DNA of 64,000 nucleotides from CAYUVH01 sp964448135 (GTDB lineage: Bacteria > Verrucomicrobiota > Verrucomicrobiia > Limisphaerales > UBA8199). Of this stretch, positions 32,916 to 42,987 are shown one piece after another (within the stretch, counting starts at the first letter, position 1; each line of letters starts with the position of its first letter). The stretch covers positions 248,001-312,000 of the forward strand of contig CAYUVH010000006.1 in NCBI GenBank assembly GCA_964448135.1, given 5' to 3'. The position numbers and the translations under genes are program-made. Below the pieces are notes generated by a model. It was not told the origin of the DNA. It worked only from the letters and a program-made list of their open reading frames with translations, and did no database searches.

Positions 32916-34067
32916 CTATTGTAAGGCGCGCGCCACCGCCTCCGCCAGCTTTTGCCGGTAGGCGGGATCGGCGATCAGGCGCGCCTCCTGCGGGTTCGAT
33001 AGGTAGCCGCCTTCAATCAGAACGGCGGGGCGGTTTTGTCCGCGCAACACCCCGAGGAAACGGGCGCGCCGGACCCCGCGGTCGTGGTGGCCGTTCACCT
33101 CCAGCAGCGCGCGATGAAAACGGCAGGCCAGTTGCAGGTTCGCCGCGTCATGGGCGTTGTTGGGAAACGCCAGGGTCAAATCGTCGCCGTAGCCGCGCGT
33201 GACCGTCGCGGGCGATCCCGTGGGGGGCAGGCAATACGTCTCCAGCCCAGCCTGGTGCGAATCTCCGCCCGCGGAGTTGAAGTGCAGGCTGAGAAAGAGC
33301 GCGGCGTGATTGCGCTCAGCCACCGCCACGCGGTTGCTCAACGCGAGGGAGACGTCGTTGGTGCGCGTGAGAATCACCCGCCAGCCCGCCGCGCTGAGGA
33401 GTCGCGCGGTGCGCCGCGCCCAGTCCAACGTGTAATCCTTTTCGTAGTATCCGCGGACCGGCCCCTGGGTCCCCGAATCCTCGCCGCCGTGGCCCGGGTC
33501 CAGCACGATCACACGATTCGTGTTCGGCAGCGTGATGCTGGTCGCCAGCAACAGCGGCTCCAGCGTCCCCAGTGCATCCGTGAGATGCACCCAGGGTTCG
33601 TTTTCGATGAGTTGCGGCGAATAGCCGAGGCGGACCTGGATGCCGTTCCACGACGCGATCTGGCTGCCCGCGCGCAAATAAAAGGTGCCGTTGGTGGAGT
33701 TGAGCAGGAACCCGGGCGATTGCGCGGTTGCCAGGCGGGAGGGACTGCGCAGCTTGCGCGCATCACACCAGCGGCTCAGCGAAATCCAGGCGTCAACCGG
33801 CGCGTTGGTGGGGACGGCGGTGACCGGAACGGGGTTTGTTCGTGGAATGGGCGCGGGCGCGGGCGCGGGCGCAGGCGTAGGCGCTGGAACGGGTGGTGGC
33901 GGAATCGGCGGTGGCGGCTTGGAAACCACCACCGGCGCGTTGGTCATGTGCTCGCTCTCCCAATCGAAAACCTGGTCCGGCGAATTCGTGACGCAGCCGG
34001 CGAGCAAGGCGGCGATGGCCGCGGGGAAAACGAACACGGCCGCACGACGAAAACGGCCGGGGGGCAT
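32916..34067 (-). CDS. N-acetylmuramoyl-L-alanine amidase (Amidase_3), probable lipoprotein
   Basis: ATG 34067 gives MPPGRFRRAAVFVFPAAIAA then LLAGC, a lipoprotein signal peptide with Cys at the lipobox. A Pro/Ala-rich spacer (about 40-85) and a short SH3-like or AMIN-like region follow. The C-terminal catalytic domain has VIVLDPGHGGEDSG (Zn His), the conserved YYEKDYTLDWARRTARLL helix, SLHFNSAGG (second His) and LIEGGYLSNPQEARLI (catalytic Glu). It cleaves the stem peptide from muramic acid during cell division or wall turnover. Alternative start at 34118 adds 17 residues before the signal peptide. Confidence 0.88.
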   Translation of the reverse strand: MPPGRFRRAAVFVFPAAIAALLAGCVTNSPDQVFDWESEHMTNAPVVVSKPPPPIPPPPVPAPTPAPAPAPAPIPRTNPVPVTAVPTNAPVDAWISLSRWCDARKLRSPSRLATAQSPGFLLNSTNGTFYLRAGSQIASWNGIQVRLGYSPQLIENEPWVHLTDALGTLEPLLLATSITLPNTNRVIVLDPGHGGEDSGTQGPVRGYYEKDYTLDWARRTARLLSAAGWRVILTRTNDVSLALSNRVAVAERNHAALFLSLHFNSAGGDSHQAGLETYCLPPTGSPATVTRGYGDDLTLAFPNNAHDAANLQLACRFHRALLEVNGHHDRGVRRARFLGVLRGQNRPAVLIEGGYLSNPQEARLIADPAYRQKLAEAVARALQ

Positions 34068-34333
34068 CGCCCCGGCTGCGAGGCGTTCGCCATCTGAAGA
34101 TTGCCCGGTCACCGGCACGCAGTATAAATCTATCGGCGTTCCGCGGAGAAAATTCCCGGAGATGCGCTTCGGTTGGACAACGACAGGGCCATGCGACCGC
34201 AGGCACTCTCAGGCTTTTGGAGCGATTTGTCGAGCGCGCCCGAACCAATTCGTGGCCTGGCTGCGGACTAAATGCGCGGCGGCCGGTTCCGCCGGGCGGA
34301 ACGCAGCCGTCGTCGGTCAGGCATTGAGCCGTC

Positions 34334-37300
34334 CTAATTAATCGGAAAATCCTTGGTCAAGATCGCCATGCGCTTGGCGGGGACGGCCAGCGGCATTTCC
34401 GGCGCGGCCTCCCCGGTGTGGATCGCGCCACTGACGTCGATGCGGTAGAACGTCGCATAACGGGTTTGCCAGCCGGGGTTGAACGCCACGAACGTCGTGC
34501 GCACGGTGTTCGCGTTGAGCACCTTGGAGAACGCGGCGGTGAAGATGATGGAACTATTGGCGACCTGTCCGCCCGCCGTGGTGGCCTTGCCGACATACGT
34601 CCAGTCCGGCGTGCCGTAGACATCCAGCGTGTGGAGCAGGTTCATCACCTCGATGGCCGTGAAGGCCGGCTGGCGCGCCGCATCCGCGCCCGCAGCGGCG
34701 CTCAAGGTCACCCAGGACGACCAGAGGCGGTTCACGTAGCGTTGCGGGGCGTTGTTGTTCGGATTGAAACCCGTCAGCGGATACGGCGTATCGCCCGGAT
34801 TGTAAGGCACGCCGCTGACCGCCGCCGCCATGGCCATCGAGAGCCAGTTGGCCGCCTGGTACAGCGACGAATTGCGCGCCTGTTTCCATTCGTCGCGCAT
34901 CATGGAGCCCGCCCAGCGGCGCATGTAATCCGAATTGCGCGTCATGCCGAGCGTCCACGGCGTCGGCGGGTACGATTGGATGAATTTCGAGCCCGTGGGA
35001 AACGCGTAAAAGAAGTTGTTCAACGACGGACTGCCCTTTTGCAGGATGGAAGTGCCGGCGCTTCCCTTGCCGCCGAAGAACTGCGGCGCGGTGTAGAAGG
35101 CGGGCGCAGTAGTTTCGACAAAGCCAGTGTTGGCCGGCGTATTGTTATTGCCGCCATTCTGTCCGACCGCGCTGGAATTGATGGTCGTCACCGGCGCCCA
35201 CGAGAAGGCGTTCGAAGTGGTGTTCGGCAGGTTGTAATTCTTGTCGTGGAAATATAGGTCGCCGGCGGTGTTGCCGGTGCCGAGCAAATACATGCCCAGG
35301 TCCACCACGGGTTTGCGGTCCGTCCCGCCGCCCCAGAGGAGAATCGCGGAATACGCCTGCAGCCCTTCCCAGATCGAATTCTCATTTTCATCATCGTACG
35401 GCCCGCTGCCGGTGCCGTGCGAAAGCCAGACGGACCACGGCACCAGGGCGCCATACTGGCCGTCCTCGATATCGCCGGCGCGCCCGGGCGATACGCCGGT
35501 GGCCCAGCCGTGGCCGTTCCATTGATCGAAGAACGCGAATTTCTGGTACGTGAACTCCGGCTTCCGATAGAGCGAATTCACCAGGGCCGAATTGTCGGGG
35601 TCGTAAGCCAGGGTCATGAGCCATTGGTCAATGGCGGTGCCCATCTGGTTCTGATTCGCCCAAAGCATGGAGGGCTTGCTGAGGATATTGGTCTGCCACG
35701 CCTGGTCGAAGATGGAGCACAGGCCGGCCGCGCCGAGGTAGTAACCGTAGAAATAATGCTGGTCGTTCCACTGATCGGACACGCCGAAGCCGCTCCAGAG
35801 CATGCCCGGCTGCCACCGTTTGAGGCCGGTCTTCGCCGCGTTTTCCCCGGCCGAAATTGGCGGCGGATTGTTTATCGTGCTGACCACGCCTTGCACGGGA
35901 ATGGTGCCGCTCGGATTGATCACCAACCGCCCCGCGTTCATGTCGTATTGGGCGAAGTAATCCATCTGCCAGTCCGTGCTCGCGGGATTGTTATGATAGG
36001 CCGGATCCTGGTGCAGCAACGAGAGTGTGCGTTCGAGGCCCTGCACCGAGCTTTCCAGCGCGCCGCTCAACGTCAGCATCGGCTGGTGGGTGCGATAAAT
36101 GGGCAACTCGTAGGCCGGGGTCGGCACGTTGCCATTGTTGTACGCGAAGAGGCTGGGCGAAACGGTGGGCTGATCCATCCCCAGCGCCGCGTAGTGCTGC
36201 TGGTAGTTGTAGAGCACGCCAATGTATTTGGCCGCGGCGGACAACTGATTGCCCAGCCCGTAACCATCCGGCCCGCTCAGGCCGCCGAAGCCGCCGCCGA
36301 ACGGCTTCAAATCGGACGAAGCCAGCGAGGAGTATTGGCTGATCAGGTTGTCATAATAGACCTGGTCCACCGACAGCGTCTGCGGCACGACCTGCGCGAC
36401 GTAGTTTTTGGTTTCCGCCGCCGGGCGCGCCACGGGCATCGGGTTGATGGCGTTGTAGAGGAAGTAGCATTTCGGCGAATCCGGCGTCGCGTTGGTTTCG
36501 GACCCCGGGACGTAATTGGCGCCCGGCAGCGCAAGCGTCAGGTTCGTGATCCCGCCGGCGCCGTTCGAATCGAAATTCAACTGCGCCACCTGTCCCTTGG
36601 GCGGCTGGTTGTCCGGATCGCCGCCCGGCGTGCCGATGAACTGGATCACCGGGTTGGTGTAACCCAGGCCGGGATTGAGCACGTTCACGGCCGTGATGGC
36701 GCCGTTCTTTACCTGCACTTGAAGCTGCGCCGCGATGCTCGGCGTGACGATGTCCACGATGCGCGCGTAAACATTCGTCGGATATCGGCTGCCCGGGCGC
36801 AGCACCTTCACGCCGAGGATCCGGCCGTCGTCACCGCGCACGGCAGTGGCCGCGGCGTCATAGCCTTTGCCCCCGCCGATCTTGATGATGCCGCTGTAGT
36901 TCCAGCCGGTGCCGCGATTGACGATCGTCGGGTTGGTGATGTTACCGTTGGTGCTGATCTTGAAGGCGATCTGCGGCGGTGTGACGCCGGGCGGAAAAAT
37001 TTCGCCATTGTTGAAGGACACCACCGTGTTGGCCAGGTAACCGTCCACGGTCGGGCCCGTGACCGAAATGTTCCCGATGCTCACCGCGCCATAGACCGTG
37101 GCCACCGCCGGGCGCACCGGGCCCCCGCCCGTAAACGTCACCGTCTTCGGCGTCTTGATCACCGGGGGCAGTCCGGGGCCGGTCGTGAGGTTGTTCACCT
37201 TGCCGCCGCCAAAATCGACGTTCAGTTGCTTCGTATCTCCGTTGTCGTCCACGATCGTCGCCGTGGGCGCGTTGGTGTACAGGCCCTGGTCGGTGATGGC

Positions 37301-40300
37301 CGCGATCACAAAACCCGGCGCGTAATTCACCGAATCGATCCTCAGCGCCTGCGCCTGGCCGCCCACCGAAATCGGCGGCAGGCTGGCCTGAATCCGCAGC
37401 GCGTCGTTCGTCAAATCACCGCTCGAAGGATAGAAACCGACGGTCGTGTAACCACCGATGCCGGAGTCGCCCACGCTGATGACGTCGCCGGGCCGGAGAA
37501 TCTCTCCCTTGGCGCCGGTGCCGGTGCCGATGAGCGTGACCACCGGCGGATTGTTCGTGTTGGAGAAATCAAAGCCGGCGCCCGCCGAAATGACCTGCGC
37601 GGTGCCCAGCTTCAGATTACCGCCGGCATCAAACGGCGGGACGATCACGGGCGGGTCAAAGCTGACATTGGTCTGCGTGATCGCAATGGTGGATTGGTAG
37701 CCCGCGCCCTTGTCGTTCATGAACACCGCCAGCACCTTGCCGCCGCCGATTTGCAGGCGCGCCTGGGCCTGGCGTCCGCCGTTCTGTGCGGAAATGGGCG
37801 GCGGATCAATGGTGAGCCACACGAGGTTCGTATCGGGCGGATTACCATCGGGATAACCCGCGCCCGGATTACCCACGTTGACCTGCATGATGCGCCCGGT
37901 GTTGGGCTCCAGCAGCGCCTCGAACGTCGCATTCGCGGCATTGGTCTGCGTAGCCGTGTGAATGGTCACGGTCGGAGCCGTGTTGCTGATGTAATGGTTG
38001 CCGACGCCCACGTCCGTGATGCGAACCACCTGGACGCCGGACTCGGTGTAATTGCTGCTCAAGGCCGCCGGCGGGGTGACCGGGAGGAAATTCTGAAACG
38101 GATAGTGCGTCGTGAAACTGCGCGTAATCACGGACTTCATCGTGCCGCGCGGCCCCCAATATCCCCACCGGCTCGTCGAGGTCGGGCTGTTCTTGTCCGC
38201 ATTGGGCGGCGCGTTGGTGGTCGGGAAGTTGGCGCCATACTGCTTCAGCGGGCTCCAAACGACTGACGGCTTGCCGGATTGCGTGAGATCGGGTCCGAGC
38301 GTGAACGGCTGGTAATGATGCGGCATCAGCGCCATCACGGTGCTCACCGCGTCGGCGGTCATGCTGGCAGCGGCATTACTGCCCACCGCCACGTACGGAT
38401 TCTGCACCGTGTTGGTGTAGGTGGTCATCACGAGATACATGTTCGAGGACGCATACGTGATCTTGGTGTCGGTCACGAAATTGAACGCGTACTTGCCCAT
38501 GTTCTCCGCCCAACCGCGCGCTCCCGCGATCCGGGTCGTCTCGCTGTCCACTGTCACCCCCGTGTGGTAATAGCTCATGACCGGCACCGCGCCGACCACG
38601 AACCAGTTTTTGGCGGCGTTCTTGAATTCCAGGTAGAAGTAGGGATTGCCCTGCGCATCGGTGCCGTTGTTGGCCGCCGAGTTCGTGCCGCCCGCGCCCA
38701 GTGACACGGACTGGACCGACGCCGTGCGGAAAAACAACGCCGTATAGGTGAAATTATGCTGCGCGCCGGGCGGATTGAAGCCACCGGGCTGGCCCTGCAC
38801 CGCGTCATAAAACCACGGCGGGCTCTCATGATACCACTGGTTTGGGTTGTTGTGGTCGCCGTAGAAGAGCACGTATTGCACGCCGCTCACGCCCGGCACG
38901 GCCCACGGGCCGCCCGGCACCATTTTGGCATCGCTCCCCACGTTGGAGGCGATGTTGTTGCTGAGGTTCTGGCGGATGAGATTGTAAAAATTGACGAAAC
39001 GATTTCCGTGCGTTTCGCACCAGATGAAGGGCGATCCCTGGGCCACCGTCATCTTCATGTAATTGCCCTGGCCGGCCTGGTTGAAGGCGGTGCGATGGTA
39101 ACGATTCGTGGAGTAGCCGGCGGCATCCGTGTGCGTGCCTTCCCAAACGATGTCCGCGCTCCAATCGCCCATCTTGTCCACCTGCAGGGCGAACGGCGTC
39201 TGGTCCTGCGGCGGAAGATTGGTGTTCCACACCGGGTAGGGAAAGATTTCGTGATTCGTGCCGGTATTGTTCCACGCGCCGCTTTGCAGCAATTCATTCG
39301 GCTTCAAATTTCCCGGCAGCACCAGCAACGTTTCCAGCGGGCGCGTGCGCATGTAGAACCACGAATCCCGCCACACGTCCGGCGTGTCGCCGGCCGAAAC
39401 CCGATTGGCGTATTGCACGAAGAAGGGGTTGGGGAAGGAAAGGTTCGGCCCGCGCACGATGCGTTTCTGCGCCCAGTAGCCCGTCTGCTGTGCGAAGGGC
39501 ACCAGCGGCTGCGCCTTGTAACCAAACTGGCCGGGCGGCCACGCGTAGTTCATGCGGAACGGATTCAAATAGAGCGGCTGCTGGTCCAGGCGGATGGCCG
39601 CCCAGTTGCCGTCTTTGGCTGGATTCGGGCTTTTCGCCGGGAACTGGAAGGAAAAATAGTCCCAACCGCTGTTGTCGTAGCTGCCCGTGACCGGATATCC
39701 GGGGCTGAGCCCGGGCGGCGGCGTACCGTTGGCCCAGCCGAACCACCCCACCCACGAACGCATCGGCAGCCGTTCGCTGCCCCCGAATGAAGATTTGAAA
39801 TCAGGGGTCGCCGCAAAAAGCGAAGTGCCCACCACTTCCGGATACTTCGTCACATTGGGCGCGTTATTGGTCTGGAGCGTGATACCGTTGCTCGTCACCA
39901 CGCTGATGTCCGGCGGTTGCTGGCGGATATACACCTGCGAAATGACCGGCACGCCGTCCCACGTACCGCCGCCGACATTGGTGCCCACCAGCACGATCAC
40001 CGCATTGCTCGGCGTGTACGGCACCGTGACTTCCAGGCGGAAGAAGTGCCGATCGTCGGCTATCCCCACCGGTTGCGAATAAATGGAGTAATTGCTGTTC
40101 GCGGGACGGATGATTGGAGACCCCGCCACCTGCTGCCAGTTCGGAAACGAAAGATTGGTGGTCTCCACGACCCGGAACGTCGCAATGCCCGCCGCTTGCG
40201 CGCTCACGCGGTATTCGAAGAACCCCGTGTTCGTGATGACCACGAATGTCGGGCCCACATTGGAAACCAGGTCGGCCGCCTTGGGATCCGTGGCGAAGGC

Positions 40301-40510
40301 ATACTCGAGCGCGTTGACGTAGGGATCGGCGTCCGGATTGCCCGTCGGCAGCGCGTTGTCGCCGGTCAAATTAAAACTCGTGGCCCAATCCGCGAACGAC
40401 ACCGCCGCGCGGCTCGCGGGCGCGCCGCATATCAATGTCGCGATGACGCCCGCGGTGAAGCCGAACTTCCGCCAAGCCGGCCCGCAAACCAAAAAAGCAA
40501 AGTTTTTCAT
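34334..40510 (-). CDS. very large exported GH81-type endo-beta-1,3-glucanase
   Basis: 2058 residues. An N-terminal signal peptide ends near GAPASRAAVSF. A short module follows (FADWATSFNLTGDNALPTGN ... NALEYAFATDP) that is common in exported Verrucomicrobia proteins, with a W-containing strand pair. GH81-like N-domain sequence is at about 250-700. Around 850-1350 repeated G-x-G-Y segments (GAGYPDGNPPD, GAGYQSTIAI, GRGTGWNYSG-like) form a beta-rich insertion. The C-terminal catalytic region (about 1640-1730) shows FFDQWNGHGWATG and NENSIWEGLQAYSAILLW, matching the GH81 catalytic area with its Glu, and a late MRRWAGSMMRDEWKQARN segment. Family length is usually 700-900, so this protein is more than doubled. 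It should cleave beta-1,3-glucan (laminarin, callose, curdlan). Confidence 0.75.
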   Translation of the reverse strand: MKNFAFLVCGPAWRKFGFTAGVIATLICGAPASRAAVSFADWATSFNLTGDNALPTGNPDADPYVNALEYAFATDPKAADLVSNVGPTFVVITNTGFFEYRVSAQAAGIATFRVVETTNLSFPNWQQVAGSPIIRPANSNYSIYSQPVGIADDRHFFRLEVTVPYTPSNAVIVLVGTNVGGGTWDGVPVISQVYIRQQPPDISVVTSNGITLQTNNAPNVTKYPEVVGTSLFAATPDFKSSFGGSERLPMRSWVGWFGWANGTPPPGLSPGYPVTGSYDNSGWDYFSFQFPAKSPNPAKDGNWAAIRLDQQPLYLNPFRMNYAWPPGQFGYKAQPLVPFAQQTGYWAQKRIVRGPNLSFPNPFFVQYANRVSAGDTPDVWRDSWFYMRTRPLETLLVLPGNLKPNELLQSGAWNNTGTNHEIFPYPVWNTNLPPQDQTPFALQVDKMGDWSADIVWEGTHTDAAGYSTNRYHRTAFNQAGQGNYMKMTVAQGSPFIWCETHGNRFVNFYNLIRQNLSNNIASNVGSDAKMVPGGPWAVPGVSGVQYVLFYGDHNNPNQWYHESPPWFYDAVQGQPGGFNPPGAQHNFTYTALFFRTASVQSVSLGAGGTNSAANNGTDAQGNPYFYLEFKNAAKNWFVVGAVPVMSYYHTGVTVDSETTRIAGARGWAENMGKYAFNFVTDTKITYASSNMYLVMTTYTNTVQNPYVAVGSNAAASMTADAVSTVMALMPHHYQPFTLGPDLTQSGKPSVVWSPLKQYGANFPTTNAPPNADKNSPTSTSRWGYWGPRGTMKSVITRSFTTHYPFQNFLPVTPPAALSSNYTESGVQVVRITDVGVGNHYISNTAPTVTIHTATQTNAANATFEALLEPNTGRIMQVNVGNPGAGYPDGNPPDTNLVWLTIDPPPISAQNGGRQAQARLQIGGGKVLAVFMNDKGAGYQSTIAITQTNVSFDPPVIVPPFDAGGNLKLGTAQVISAGAGFDFSNTNNPPVVTLIGTGTGAKGEILRPGDVISVGDSGIGGYTTVGFYPSSGDLTNDALRIQASLPPISVGGQAQALRIDSVNYAPGFVIAAITDQGLYTNAPTATIVDDNGDTKQLNVDFGGGKVNNLTTGPGLPPVIKTPKTVTFTGGGPVRPAVATVYGAVSIGNISVTGPTVDGYLANTVVSFNNGEIFPPGVTPPQIAFKISTNGNITNPTIVNRGTGWNYSGIIKIGGGKGYDAAATAVRGDDGRILGVKVLRPGSRYPTNVYARIVDIVTPSIAAQLQVQVKNGAITAVNVLNPGLGYTNPVIQFIGTPGGDPDNQPPKGQVAQLNFDSNGAGGITNLTLALPGANYVPGSETNATPDSPKCYFLYNAINPMPVARPAAETKNYVAQVVPQTLSVDQVYYDNLISQYSSLASSDLKPFGGGFGGLSGPDGYGLGNQLSAAAKYIGVLYNYQQHYAALGMDQPTVSPSLFAYNNGNVPTPAYELPIYRTHQPMLTLSGALESSVQGLERTLSLLHQDPAYHNNPASTDWQMDYFAQYDMNAGRLVINPSGTIPVQGVVSTINNPPPISAGENAAKTGLKRWQPGMLWSGFGVSDQWNDQHYFYGYYLGAAGLCSIFDQAWQTNILSKPSMLWANQNQMGTAIDQWLMTLAYDPDNSALVNSLYRKPEFTYQKFAFFDQWNGHGWATGVSPGRAGDIEDGQYGALVPWSVWLSHGTGSGPYDDENENSIWEGLQAYSAILLWGGGTDRKPVVDLGMYLLGTGNTAGDLYFHDKNYNLPNTTSNAFSWAPVTTINSSAVGQNGGNNNTPANTGFVETTAPAFYTAPQFFGGKGSAGTSILQKGSPSLNNFFYAFPTGSKFIQSYPPTPWTLGMTRNSDYMRRWAGSMMRDEWKQARNSSLYQAANWLSMAMAAAVSGVPYNPGDTPYPLTGFNPNNNAPQRYVNRLWSSWVTLSAAAGADAARQPAFTAIEVMNLLHTLDVYGTPDWTYVGKATTAGGQVANSSIIFTAAFSKVLNANTVRTTFVAFNPGWQTRYATFYRIDVSGAIHTGEAAPEMPLAVPAKRMAILTKDFPIN

Positions 40511-40769
40511 TTGATCTCGAGATAACTGGGTTAAACCAACGCCCTGATTGCCCCACTAAAGTATTTCAACCAGCGCAACCTTCCCGGGCTGATTTGAGTG
40601 CACCGCCGAAAACAGCCGGAAGGATAACTGTGATACCGTAATGAGGCGCTTCCTTGGTTGCAACGAATTATAAGAAGAGGCGACGACGCTGGGGCGGAGC
40701 CCAGCCGCCACGTGGACAAACATGTCAACGGTTTGCGGATCACTGCCTCAATCCTTGTGGTTTGCATTT
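40511..40769. other. gap between the GH81 gene and the Fic operator region
   Basis: No gene is supported in this stretch. Plausible GH81 promoter sequence lies in the first 100 bp. The remainder is unremarkable GC-balanced sequence leading into the AT-rich region before fic. Confidence 0.5.
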
Positions 40770-40864
40770 AATGATCCGCTATCTGTTGTGGTATATATAT
40801 GGTCAATTCCTTCTATTGATGAATTATCAATTGATAATGAATTGATAGTTCGTTAATAGTTGGT
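40770..40864 (+). promoter_or_regulatory. AT-rich operator-like region before the Fic gene
   Basis: It contains the perfect 16-bp palindrome ATTATCAATTGATAAT (40823-40838) and three ATTGAT words (40815, 40830, 40841) in direct orientation. TATATATA (around 40793-40800) could be a -10 region. Such a palindrome directly upstream of a lone gene suggests autoregulation, for example by the Fic protein's own C-terminal winged helix. Confidence 0.55.
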
Positions 40865-42235
40865 ATGCAAATCCCGCAAAAACCGCCTCCTTTTGAAAAG
40901 TTGCTGGCAGGTTTAAGCAAGCAGGAAAAATTTATCGAGATTTTCCAGGCTGTGACAAGTCCCGATTGGGATGGGGATTATTTGCATTGGGACGAATTAC
41001 AATTTCGCAAGCCACCAGATGGACTGACGCATGAGGAATGGTGGCTGGGACTGAAAATGAGACGCCAGTCCAGCCAGCGGCCAATTCCATTAAAGGATAT
41101 TCAGGGACAGGCATTTCATTTTACCGAGCCGACGCGGGTGACGGAACTGCTCCACCAAATTGACCGGGGTGGGGGAACATTCGTCCAAATCCCGGAACAG
41201 GTGACCAATTCGGAACAGAGAGACCGCTACGTCATCAGATCCTTGATGGAAGAAGCAATTACCTCCAGTCAACTTGAAGGGGCTGCGACAACCCGCGAAG
41301 TCGCGCGCAGGATGCTCGCCGAAGGGCGAAATCCGCGGGACCGCAGCGAGAGAATGATTGCAAACAATTACGCAACGATGCGTTCCATCCGGGAGTGGAA
41401 AGACAAGCCACTCACGCCGGAAATGGTTTTTCAAATCCATCGGGAAATTTCGCGGGATGCGCTAGACGTCGCGGATGGGGCCGGGCGGTTTCGCCGCGCA
41501 GACGAGGCCATTGATGTTTCTGATATTGAGGGAACCGTGTTCCACATGCCCCCTCCGGCCGATCAACTGCCCGAACGATTGCGGCAGATGTGCGACTTCG
41601 CCAATGGCAAAACGCCGGCCTCATTTCTTCATCCCGTGGTTCGCGGGATTATTCTTCACTTCTGGCTGGCCTATGATCATCCATTTGTGGATGGCAATGG
41701 ACGCACCGCGCGAGCGTTGTTTTATTGGCAAATGCTCCACTCCGGTTACTGGTTATTTGAGTTTATTTCCATTTCCCAATTCCTGCGCAAAGCGCCGGCA
41801 CAATATGGCACGGCTTTTCTGCACACCGAAACGGACGGCAATGACCTGACTTATTTTATTGTTCACCAGGCCGGGGTAATCCGGCGTGCATTGAAGGAAC
41901 TTCATGATTATGTCGCCCGCAAATCAGCCGAGACTCGAGCTTGCCTGGACGCCCTGCGGAAATACCCGGAACTTAACCATCGCCAACAAGATCTCATTAG
42001 CCACGCGGTGCGTCACCCCGGACAGACTTACCGCATTATCAGCCACCAGACTCGTCAGGGAGTGACGTATGCCACAGCTCGCGCCGACCTGCTGACTCTG
42101 GCTGAATTGAACTTGTTGGAACTGAGAAAGGCCGGTCGAGCCTTTGTTTTTGTTGTGCCGAATGATTTGGAAGCGAGATTGCGATCGCGAAAATCCCCGA
42201 TCGGGTCGCGTCGGAGATTGCCACAAGCGGAATAG
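40865..42235 (+). CDS. Fic/DOC family protein (class II, N-terminal inhibition motif)
   Basis: 456 residues. The catalytic loop is HPFVDGNGRTARALFYW (His nucleophile base, Asp, Gly-Asn-Gly-Arg), the AMPylase consensus. An inhibitory helix of class II type precedes it: TSSQLEGAATTREVARRML with S-x-x-x-E-G. The C-terminus is a winged helix (QTRQGVTYATARADLLTLAE), so the protein may bind DNA, probably its own promoter. Fic proteins transfer AMP (or other nucleotides) onto protein Ser/Thr/Tyr. No antitoxin gene is adjacent. ATG 40865 follows an AT-rich operator-like region. The gene is somewhat lower in GC than its neighbours, suggesting acquisition. Confidence 0.87.
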   Translation: MQIPQKPPPFEKLLAGLSKQEKFIEIFQAVTSPDWDGDYLHWDELQFRKPPDGLTHEEWWLGLKMRRQSSQRPIPLKDIQGQAFHFTEPTRVTELLHQIDRGGGTFVQIPEQVTNSEQRDRYVIRSLMEEAITSSQLEGAATTREVARRMLAEGRNPRDRSERMIANNYATMRSIREWKDKPLTPEMVFQIHREISRDALDVADGAGRFRRADEAIDVSDIEGTVFHMPPPADQLPERLRQMCDFANGKTPASFLHPVVRGIILHFWLAYDHPFVDGNGRTARALFYWQMLHSGYWLFEFISISQFLRKAPAQYGTAFLHTETDGNDLTYFIVHQAGVIRRALKELHDYVARKSAETRACLDALRKYPELNHRQQDLISHAVRHPGQTYRIISHQTRQGVTYATARADLLTLAELNLLELRKAGRAFVFVVPNDLEARLRSRKSPIGSRRRLPQAE

Positions 42236-42323
42236 CTCGAGCTATGAGTATCGCGCAAGGGCGCTTGCCGCCGGGCCACCGAGCGCTCATAGTGGTTTTC
42301 GTTAACTGGTAGTCAACCCCTGC

Positions 42324-42881
42324 TTGAAAATACTCGTCGCCATCACCGGCGCCAGCGGCGCGCTCTACGCGCAACGGCTCCTCGACAGCCTCGATGCCAC
42401 CCGGCACGAGGTGCACGTCGTCCTGAGCAAATACGCGCAGACCGTCCTGGCCGAGGAGCTCCCGTCGGGCTTCCGCGTCCCGCCGGGCGTCACCATGCAC
42501 AACCTCAAGAGCATGAACGCCCCCTTCGCCAGCGGCTCCAATCCGCCCGACGCCATGGTCGTCATCCCCTGCACCATGGGCACCCTCGGCCGGATCGCCC
42601 ACGGCATCAGCGACGACGTCCTGCTCCGCGCCGCCGACGTCGTCCTGAAGGAAAAAAGAAAACTTATCCTCGTCCCCCGGGAAACGCCGCTCAGCCTCGT
42701 GCACGTCAAAAACTTCGAATTGCTGCTGCTCGCCGGCGCCATCCTGATACCGGCCAATCCGTCTTTCTACATGCGGCCGCAAAGCGTCGAGCAAGTGATT
42801 GACACCGTCGTCGCCCGCGTGCTCGACCATCTCGGCGTCCCCCACAAACTCGTGGCGCGCTGGCAGGCGGAGCCGGAATGA
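42324..42881 (+). CDS. ubiX: UbiX-type flavin prenyltransferase
   Basis: 185 residues starting with TTG 42324. The N-terminus KILVAITGASGALYAQRLLD is the FMN-binding UbiX/Pad1 signature; VVIPCTMGTLGRIAHGISDD and KLILVPRETPLSLVHVKNFE carry the dimethylallyl-phosphate and flavin contacts. It makes prenylated FMN for a UbiD-type decarboxylase in ubiquinone or menaquinone (futalosine-type) synthesis. A UbiA homologue follows; no ubiD is in the window. Confidence 0.88.
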   Translation: MKILVAITGASGALYAQRLLDSLDATRHEVHVVLSKYAQTVLAEELPSGFRVPPGVTMHNLKSMNAPFASGSNPPDAMVVIPCTMGTLGRIAHGISDDVLLRAADVVLKEKRKLILVPRETPLSLVHVKNFELLLLAGAILIPANPSFYMRPQSVEQVIDTVVARVLDHLGVPHKLVARWQAEPE

Positions 42882-42913
42882 ACCGCCGCGAGCAGAAGGG
42901 TGAACTGTTTCGA

Positions 42914-42941
42914 TTGGTAGGGACGACCTGCCGGTCGTCCG
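42914..42941. repeat. REP-like hairpin, copy 1
   Basis: The 28-bp element TTGGTAGGGACGACCTGCCG plus GTCGTCCG contains the GACGAC...GTCGTC hairpin. An almost identical copy (one mismatch) is at 47677-47704. It lies between ubiX and ubiA. Confidence 0.85.
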
Positions 42942-42987
42942 CCTCCTCCTGACCACCTTGCCTCCCAGTTCTCCAACCTCCCCGCCG

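Noticed and set aside
35417..38266. 949-codon open frame on the plus strand inside the GH81 gene
   Set aside because: It is antisense to a well-supported gene with signal peptide and GH81 motifs; its product is His/Arg-rich and has no domain. High GC produces such antisense frames.
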